Source of the DNA: Arthrobacter sp. H-02-3
GTDB lineage: Bacteria; Actinomycetota; Actinomycetes; Actinomycetales; Micrococcaceae
Assembly (NCBI RefSeq): GCF_003097355.1
Contig: NZ_PYUI01000013.1
Location: forward strand, 1-64,000
Length of the DNA: 64,000 bases
Direction of reading: 5' to 3'
Below the pieces are notes generated by a model, which saw only the letters and a list, made by a program, of their open reading frames with translations, was not told where the DNA came from and did not search any database. Positions within the stretch are counted from its first letter, which is position 1, and every line of letters begins with the position of its first letter. The translations under genes and the position numbers were made by a program. Shown in pieces: positions 59,424-64,000 of this stretch.

Positions 59424-60317
59424 ATGAGTACCGATCCGCAGCACGGCCCCGAGCAAAACCCCGAACAGAACCCCGCCGGAAAGCCGGCCCGCGAGGTCCG
59501 AAGCACCCCGGCGCCGAACGGGATCCGCCATAAAGGCCCGCTCGAGCTGCGCCGGAAGGCCGCCAAGGTCACAATGTCGGACCAGACCCTGCTCGACACC
59601 AAGGGGCCGGGCCAGTTCGTTCACACCGATCCCTGGCGCGTCCTGCGGATCCAGAGCGAGTTCGTGGAAGGGTTCGGCGCCCTCGCCGACCTGGGCCCGG
59701 CGGTCAGCGTCTTCGGCTCCGCCCGCACGGTGCCCGGAACCCTCAACTACGAGCTCGGCGTCGAGGTCGGGCGCAAACTGGCCGAGGCCGGACTGGCCGT
59801 GATCACGGGCGGCGGCCCGGGGTCGATGGAGGCCGCCAACAAGGGTGCCGTTCAGGGCAATGGCGTTTCGGTGGGGCTCGGGATCGAGCTGCCCTTCGAA
59901 CAGGGCATGAACCAGTGGGTGGATCTGGGCATCAACTTCCGGTACTTCTTCGCCCGCAAGACCATGTTCGTCAAGTACGCCCAGGGCTTCATTGTGCTCC
60001 CCGGCGGCCTGGGCACCTTGGACGAGCTCTTCGAGGCCATGGTCCTGGTCCAGACCCGCAAGGTCACGTCCTTCCCGATCGTCCTCGTGGGAACCGCGTT
60101 CTGGACCCCGATGCTCGACTGGGTCCGGGACACCCTCGTCACCGAGGGCATGGTGTCCGAGGAGGACCTTGACCTCGTGCAGGTAGTGGACGATCCTGCG
60201 CTCGCCGTCGAACTCGTCGTCGAGGGCGCGGCCCGTCACCGGAACCCGAACGGGGGCTCCACCAACGGGAACGGCACCGGAAACGGCAACGGAAAGGGCG
60301 GCGGAACGCGTGGCTGA
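59424..60317 (+). CDS. TIGR00730/LOG-family Rossmann protein
   Basis: The 297-residue protein has a polar N-terminal extension (about 60 residues, QNPEQNP-rich), a Rossmann core with SVFGSARTV, ITGGGPGSMEAANKGA (127-142) and the LOG signature PGGLGTLDE (193-201). LOG proteins include cytokinin-activating phosphoribohydrolases; many bacterial members are annotated as lysine decarboxylases in error. The C-terminus is a Gly/Asn-rich tail (NGNGTGNGNGKGGG). It neighbours dapE and a DivIVA-like gene as in other actinobacteria. The reaction here is inferred as nucleotide monophosphate hydrolysis. Confidence 0.9.
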   Translation: MSTDPQHGPEQNPEQNPAGKPAREVRSTPAPNGIRHKGPLELRRKAAKVTMSDQTLLDTKGPGQFVHTDPWRVLRIQSEFVEGFGALADLGPAVSVFGSARTVPGTLNYELGVEVGRKLAEAGLAVITGGGPGSMEAANKGAVQGNGVSVGLGIELPFEQGMNQWVDLGINFRYFFARKTMFVKYAQGFIVLPGGLGTLDELFEAMVLVQTRKVTSFPIVLVGTAFWTPMLDWVRDTLVTEGMVSEEDLDLVQVVDDPALAVELVVEGAARHRNPNGGSTNGNGTGNGNGKGGGTRG

Positions 60318-60365
60318 AGCGCCGGGCTGAGCGCACCGGCGTCCGGCTTCTGGCACGATGGTCTA

Positions 60366-60722
60366 GTGAGTCTCTTTCTGGTCTTCCTTGCGATTGCGCT
60401 GATCGGCGTCGCCGTCCTTCTGGGTACCGGCCTGGCGCCGAAAATCTTCCGCCGGGACACGGCCGGCGGCGCTGAGGTGCCCTTTGAGGACGGTTTCGAC
60501 GAGCCGGTCGCGTCCCTGCCGCCGGTCCTGCTGCCTGACCGTGCGGCCGCGACGGACATCGACCATCTCCGATTTGCCGTCGGGCTGCGCGGCTACCGGA
60601 TGGACCAGGTGGACCAGGTCCTTGACGATCTGCGGGACCAGATCACCGTCAAAGACCAAAAGATCGAGGCGCTGGGGGAGGAACTGGAACGCCTCCGCCG
60701 GCCGACAGAGCAGCGTCCGTGA
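60366..60722 (+). CDS. DivIVA-domain small membrane protein
   Basis: The 118-residue protein has one N-terminal TM helix (SLFLVFLAIALIGVAVLLGT, 2-21), a short linker and a DivIVA-type repeat GLRGYRMDQVDQVLDDLRDQ (74-93), then a coiled coil to the end. In actinobacteria such proteins may act at the membrane in polar growth or division; no role is established for this one. The start is GTG 60366. Its stop overlaps the next gene (GTGA). Confidence 0.85.
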   Translation: MSLFLVFLAIALIGVAVLLGTGLAPKIFRRDTAGGAEVPFEDGFDEPVASLPPVLLPDRAAATDIDHLRFAVGLRGYRMDQVDQVLDDLRDQITVKDQKIEALGEELERLRRPTEQRP

Positions 60723-62005
60723 GCCACGTGGAGGACCCGGAGACAGTCCCGGCACTTGACGCCGGGGGACAAAGGGGCCTGAACGCGGCGGCGTGGAGCA
60801 GCATCGCGGCCGCCGGCGCCCGGATGTCGCGGTGGCCGTGGTGGGTCCAGGTGGCCGGCCTGTATATCGCCGCCCGTCTGGTCAGCGCCTGCATCTTCAT
60901 GGCCGCCGCGCTGCACCAGGGCGTGAATCCCTGGTTTCCCGCGAAACCGGACTACTGGAACTTCATCAACATCTGGGACGCCCGTTGGTACTCCGAAGCA
61001 CTGCAGAACGGGTATCCGGCGCTGCTGCCGACAGACGCGGCCGGCACCGTTCAGGAGAACGCGTGGGCTTTCTACCCGCTGTTTCCCGTGCTGGGCAGGG
61101 TGGTGTCCGGGCTGACGGGCACGGGTCCGGCATGGTCCCTGACGGCCATTGCGCTGGCCGCCGGGCTGGGGGCAGCCCTCGTGGCCTACAGGATTTTCCG
61201 GCACCGGGCCTCCCACCGCACGGCACTCTGGGGGATCATCTTCCTGGCGGCATTCCCGGTGGCGCCGGTGCTGCAGGTGCCCTACGCCGAATCCCTCAAC
61301 CTGCTGCTCCTTGGCGCCGCGCTGCTGCTGGTCATGGAGCGCCGATACCTGTGGGCCATGCCCGTGGTGCTCCTCATGTGCCTTTCCCGGCCTACCGGGG
61401 TCCCGTTTGCGGTGATGATGGGGCTGTTGTTCCTCTACCGACTCTGGCAGCGCCTGACAGGGCGCCCCCCGCGCGGGGTTCCCGTCCACACCAACGCGCA
61501 GCTGTGGTCCCTGGGCGGGCTGACAGCCGTCAGCGGGGTCGGTGCGCTGCTGTGGCCGGCCATCGCCTGGGCCGCAACCGGTGATCTCGGGGCCTACACC
61601 AAGACCGAAACCGCATGGCGCGGCGATGACCTGGTGCCGTTCAAGCCATGGTTCGACACCGGCATCATGCTCTTCGGGCCGACGCTCGGAGTGCTGGCCC
61701 CGTTCCTGTTCGTGGCCGCCTTTACGCTTTTCATGATGTCGCGGCCCGTGGTTGCGCTGGGCGCTGAACTGAGGCTTTGGTGCTGCTGCTACATGGGTTA
61801 CCTGCTGGCCTTCCTGCAACCGCAGACCAGCACGTTCCGGATGCTGCTGCCGCTGTTCCCGCTCGCCCTCAGCGCCGCACTGCTCTCGCGCTCCCGCGCC
61901 TACCGGGGAGCCGTGGTGGTCATGTTCGTCCTGCTGCAGATCGTCTGGATTGTGTGGCTGTGGGCGTGGGCGCCGCTGCCGGGCGGAGGGGACTATCCGC
62001 CGTGA
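60719..62005 (+). CDS. Multi-TM mannosyltransferase-like membrane protein (PIG-V type)
   Basis: The 428-residue protein has about ten hydrophobic helices. The motif WDARWY (86-91) in a luminal-type loop after TM1 and PYAESLNLLLLGAALLL (part) match PIG-V/GT-C-like proteins that use lipid-linked sugar donors. Lipoglycan or protein mannosylation at the membrane is the inferred role. It overlaps the DivIVA-like gene by 4 bp, so the two are coupled, linking cell-envelope synthesis with a polar-growth-type protein. The start is GTG 60719. Confidence 0.82.
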   Translation: MSHVEDPETVPALDAGGQRGLNAAAWSSIAAAGARMSRWPWWVQVAGLYIAARLVSACIFMAAALHQGVNPWFPAKPDYWNFINIWDARWYSEALQNGYPALLPTDAAGTVQENAWAFYPLFPVLGRVVSGLTGTGPAWSLTAIALAAGLGAALVAYRIFRHRASHRTALWGIIFLAAFPVAPVLQVPYAESLNLLLLGAALLLVMERRYLWAMPVVLLMCLSRPTGVPFAVMMGLLFLYRLWQRLTGRPPRGVPVHTNAQLWSLGGLTAVSGVGALLWPAIAWAATGDLGAYTKTETAWRGDDLVPFKPWFDTGIMLFGPTLGVLAPFLFVAAFTLFMMSRPVVALGAELRLWCCCYMGYLLAFLQPQTSTFRMLLPLFPLALSAALLSRSRAYRGAVVVMFVLLQIVWIVWLWAWAPLPGGGDYPP

Positions 62006-62028
62006 CCCACGGCACCATTTCGCGTTGC

Positions 62029-62048
62029 CGCCCCGGCTTTCCGGGGCG
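62029..62048 (+). terminator. Hairpin after the mannosyltransferase-like gene
   Basis: CGCCCCGG (62029-62036) pairs with CCGGGGCG (62041-62048) across CTTT. Confidence 0.6.
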
Positions 62049-62134
62049 CGCTGGAAAGTCCAACGATTAGCTCCGGGCGCATTGTTACGCGATAATAGAG
62101 GATAAGCAAGGACAAGAAGCACACTGAGTTTAAT

Positions 62135-62194
62135 CGCGAGCGGTTTGATGGCAAGCGGTTGATTCGCAAGCGGTTTATTCGTAAGCGGTTGTGA
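62135..62194. repeat. Four tandem copies of a degenerate 15-bp repeat
   Basis: CGCGAGCGGTTTGAT (62135), GGCAAGCGGTTGATT (62150), CGCAAGCGGTTTATT (62165) and CGTAAGCGGTTGTGA (62180-62194) share an AGCGGTT core. Confidence 0.88.
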
Positions 62195-62304
62195 GCGGGT
62201 CTGTCACGGCGGCCTCCTGGAGCGCTGCCGGACGGCTTGATTGACCAAGCGGACGCAGCCCGGCCGGGCTGGTATGTCAGGGACTAATGGAGGGGATATT
62301 CCTT

Positions 62305-62472
62305 ATGGCGGCAATGAAACCACGCACCGGCGACGGCCCTATGGAAGTGACGAAAGAGGGACGAAGCTTGATCATGCGTGTTCCGCTCGAAGGCGGGGGG
62401 CGGCTCGTGGTCGAGCTCAACGCTGCTGAGGCGACAAACCTCAAGGAATGCCTCGTCGGCGTCACCGAATAG
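62305..62472 (+). CDS. DUF3117 domain-containing small protein
   Basis: The 55-residue protein starts AAMKPRTGDGPMEVTKEG and contains MRVPLEGGGRLVVELNAAE, the hallmark of the actinobacterial DUF3117 family, whose function is unknown. ATG 62305 fits the family start and has GGAGGGG at 62289-62295; a longer frame from 62287 is unlikely. It lies between an envelope gene and the OMT/sigE region, as in mycobacteria (recalled synteny). Confidence 0.93.
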   Translation: MAAMKPRTGDGPMEVTKEGRSLIMRVPLEGGGRLVVELNAAEATNLKECLVGVTE

Positions 62473-62495
62473 CTTCACACCAAGAGCTTCGCAAG

Positions 62496-62537
62496 AGGGC
62501 GGGGTCCCAGCCACCAGGCTGCGGACCCCGCCCTTTT
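62496..62537 (+). terminator. 12-bp terminator hairpin after the DUF3117 gene
   Basis: AGGGCGGGGTCC (62496-62507) pairs with GGACCCCGCCCT (62523-62534), then TTT. A short inner GCC/GGC stem may stack in the loop. Confidence 0.85.
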
Positions 62538-62597
62538 CTGCTTGTGCGTCCCCTGCTTGTGCGTCCCCTGCTTGTGCGTCTCCTGCCTGTGCCTGGC
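62538..62597. repeat. Four tandem copies of a 15-bp repeat
   Basis: CTGCTTGTGCGTCCC at 62538 and 62553, CTGCTTGTGCGTCTC at 62568, and a degenerate CTGCCTGTGCCTGGC at 62583-62597, starting directly after the terminator T-run and ending 16 bp before the stop of the convergent gene. Confidence 0.92.
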
Positions 62598-62613
62598 GCG
62601 TGGTTCCTGACGC

Positions 62614-63246
62614 TTACTTCTTGACGGCGATGAGCAGGCCGTCGCCGGTGGGCAGCATGGCGGAGGCGAGTCGGTCGTCGTCGCGGATGGATTTGCCGAT
62701 CTGGCGGAGCACAACGGTGGTGGCGTCCCGGGCGGCCGGGTTCGCCACACGGTCCTTGTCGAGGGCGTCGTTGACGATCAGCAGGCCGCCGGACTTGAGC
62801 AGCCGCACGGCCTGCTCCACGTAGCTGGGGTAGTTCGGTTTGTCGGCATCGATGAACACGAGATCGTAGGCCCCGTCCGTCAGCCGCGGCAGGACGTCGC
62901 CGGCGCGGCCCGAAATGGTGCGCGTGCGGTTGGCGGGGCTGCCGGCTTCCTGGAACGCTTCGCGCGCCGCCTTGAGGTGTTCGACGTCGACGTCGATCGT
63001 CGTCAGGACGGCCTGCGGACCGAGCCCGCGCAGGATGCACACGCCGGACACCCCGGCGCCGGTTCCGATCTCCACGGCGGTCTGTGCCTTGGACGCCGCT
63101 GCCAGCACCGTCAGCACGGCACCCACGCCTGGGCCGATCGGCGTCACGCCAAGCTCGAAAGACCGTTCGCGCGCGTGCAACAGGACCTCATCCTCGGCAG
63201 GCAGATCTTCTGCGTAGGACCAGCTCGTGGACTTATCGGCGCTCAT
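62614..63246 (-). CDS. SAM-dependent O-methyltransferase (caffeoyl-CoA/catechol type)
   Basis: The 210-residue class I methyltransferase has motif I VEIGTGAGVSG (58-68), an acidic TTIDVDVEHL (part) motif II and FIDADKPNYPSYVE (about 124-137) with the metal-binding Asp. The family (methyltransferase 3) includes Mg2+-dependent O-methyltransferases. It is divergent from sigE, the same arrangement as the mycobacterial O-methyltransferase beside sigE. Its substrate is unknown. The start ATG 63246 has no clear Shine-Dalgarno. Confidence 0.92.
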   Translation of the reverse strand: MSADKSTSWSYAEDLPAEDEVLLHARERSFELGVTPIGPGVGAVLTVLAAASKAQTAVEIGTGAGVSGVCILRGLGPQAVLTTIDVDVEHLKAAREAFQEAGSPANRTRTISGRAGDVLPRLTDGAYDLVFIDADKPNYPSYVEQAVRLLKSGGLLIVNDALDKDRVANPAARDATTVVLRQIGKSIRDDDRLASAMLPTGDGLLIAVKK

Positions 63247-63538
63247 GGGTAATCGCTTTCTGGGCGGCAGGGGAGTACTCCCTACAGCGTACTGTGTCCG
63301 ACGGGACGCGACACGGAGGCGGCGGGGCCGTGGCCCCGGCAGACGGGCAGGCGATCCGCCTCGGGGCAGACGTTCTGCCTTCGGCGGAAGACTGCGTCGC
63401 GTCAGGAAATTCCCAGCTTATTTTGAAATGATGGGTATCCGCTCATCCGCGTGGTGATCGGCGTCGAATGAAGAGTGCAGGAACCTGCGCGAGCAGGCAC
63501 CGTTCAGGCGTAGGTACCATCCATGAGGGGAGCGGACG
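63247..63538. other. Divergent region between the methyltransferase and sigE
   Basis: No gene is seen. The sigE-proximal part holds a GGAAC-N17-GTT match (63480-63504) and a CCTGC-GCGA-GCAGG palindrome (63484-63497) inside its spacer. AGGGGAG near 63526-63532 is the probable sigE ribosome site. Confidence 0.5.
63480..63504 (+). promoter_or_regulatory. sigE: Candidate ECF-sigma promoter upstream of sigE
   Basis: GGAAC (63480-63484), a 17-nt spacer and GTT (63502-63504) match the general ECF -35/-10 pattern and end 34 bp before the sigE ATG. This fits autoregulation. Confidence 0.5.
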
Positions 63539-64000
63539 ATGTCGGTTCTGACACCTGTCCCGGCAACTGAGGCAACTGATCCAACCGGCCAGCCCGGCAC
63601 CGCGGCGGAAGCCGAATGGGTACGGCCCACCTGGGAGGAAGTGGTGACGAACCACTCCGCCAAGGTCTACCGCCTTGCGTACCGGCTGACCGGAAACAAG
63701 TACGACGCCGAGGACCTCACCCAGGAGGTGTTCGTCCGGGTGTTCCGTTCGCTGGAGAACTTCAGGCCGGGCACCCTGGACGGCTGGCTGCACCGGATCA
63801 CCACCAACCTTTTCCTGGACCAGGCCCGGCGCAAGAGCCGGATCCGCTTTGACGCCCTAGCCGACGACGCCGAGTCGCGGCTCCCCGGCCGGGAACCCGG
63901 CCCGGAGCAGAGCTTCGAGTTCAACAACCTCGACGTCGATGTTCAGGCCGCGCTTGAAGAGCTGCCCCCGGACTTCCGGGCCGCCGTCGTGCTGTGCGAC
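63539..64000 (+). CDS. sigE: ECF sigma factor SigE (N-terminal part)
   Basis: The 154 visible residues form an ECF sigma factor truncated by the window end. Region 2 (about 42-100) has [20 protein letters not shown] (part), the core-binding and -10-recognition helix [16 protein letters not shown] (part) and [11 protein letters not shown]. Region 4 begins at [20 protein letters not shown]. The 41-residue polar N-terminus before region 2 is like that of actinobacterial SigE. A ZAS-type anti-sigma gene would be expected next, outside the window. ATG 63539 has AGGGGAG upstream. Confidence 0.9.
   Translation, partial: MSVLTPVPATEATDPTGQPGTAAEAEWVRPTWEEVVTNHSAKVYRLAYRLTGNKYDAEDLTQEVFVRVFRSLENFRPGTLDGWLHRITTNLFLDQARRKSRIRFDALADDAESRLPGREPGPEQSFEFNNLDVDVQAALEELPPDFRAAVVLCD

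Larger units (their letters stand above)
62006..62304. other. Intergenic region with a hairpin and a 15-bp tandem repeat
   Basis: It contains the terminator-like hairpin 62029-62048, the tandem repeat 62135-62194 and the leader of the DUF3117 gene. A TAATAG/GATAAG stretch near 62093-62105 could be part of a promoter. No gene is seen. Confidence 0.5.

Overview
The window is about 64 kb of GC-rich, densely coded actinobacterial chromosome. Gene content and order (fdxA-dapC, divergent dapD/dapE, gluABCD, LOG-family protein, DivIVA-like protein, DUF3117, O-methyltransferase divergent from sigE), frequent GTG starts and many starts without a Shine-Dalgarno point to Micrococcaceae, most likely Arthrobacter or Pseudarthrobacter. 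That assignment rests on gene content, not on a database match. I see no rRNA, tRNA, CRISPR array, prophage or insertion sequence.

Layout. 1-4.4 kb: end of a surface-type protein, a small lipoprotein, a GatB/YqeY protein overlapping an ABC-F ATPase, an acidic Ser/Thr/Pro-rich protein and a small membrane protein. 4.4-11.8 kb: corA, then three regulator/effector pairs (Lrp with an MFS pump, Lrp with a PLP-dependent Cys/Met-type enzyme, LysR with an MFS pump). 11.9-16.1 kb: nitronate monooxygenase, a BadF/BcrA-type kinase overlapping a NUDIX hydrolase, a candidate 26-residue small ORF, rsgA. 16.4-19.9 kb: a four-gene osmoprotectant (OpuC-type) ABC transporter with overlapping genes. 20.1-28.8 kb: aminotransferase, polyphosphate kinase 2, xseA/xseB, a membrane protein, ispH, rmuC, ychF. 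29.1-42.2 kb: two adjacent oligopeptide ABC transporters, each with a binding protein, two permeases and a fused two-cassette ATPase; the first is interrupted by an antisense PH-domain gene and has an unusually long permease. 42.4-47.8 kb: SGNH hydrolase lipoprotein, typA, a small membrane protein, then a winged-helix/nuclease-like gene flanked by an unusual array of GGACATG/CATGTCC motifs. 47.9-55.8 kb: ferredoxin, dapC, citrate synthase, a TetR regulator with an unknown protein, a lysozyme-like secreted protein, dapD and dapE. 55.9-59.2 kb: glutamate-type transporter gluABCD on the minus strand. 59.4-64 kb: LOG-family protein, DivIVA-like protein, multi-TM mannosyltransferase-like protein, DUF3117, O-methyltransferase and the start of sigE.

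How the genes fit together. Three DAP/lysine genes (dapC, dapD, dapE) lie within 8 kb beside central carbon metabolism (gltA) and a lysozyme-like protein. Four solute importers (osmoprotectant, two peptide, glutamate) dominate the middle and right of the window. In the three where the binding-protein gene is followed by other transporter genes, a stem-loop follows that gene, which could set subunit ratios.

The most unusual structure is at 45.9-47.5 kb. A 7-bp core recurs at 29-32 bp spacing for about 440 bp, in inverted orientation relative to a smaller cluster on the other side of a predicted nuclease gene. Two other window-wide patterns stand out: a TANNNT-N6-RTG signature of leaderless transcription at about a dozen genes, and unrelated intergenic tandem repeats that share a 15-bp period at five loci.
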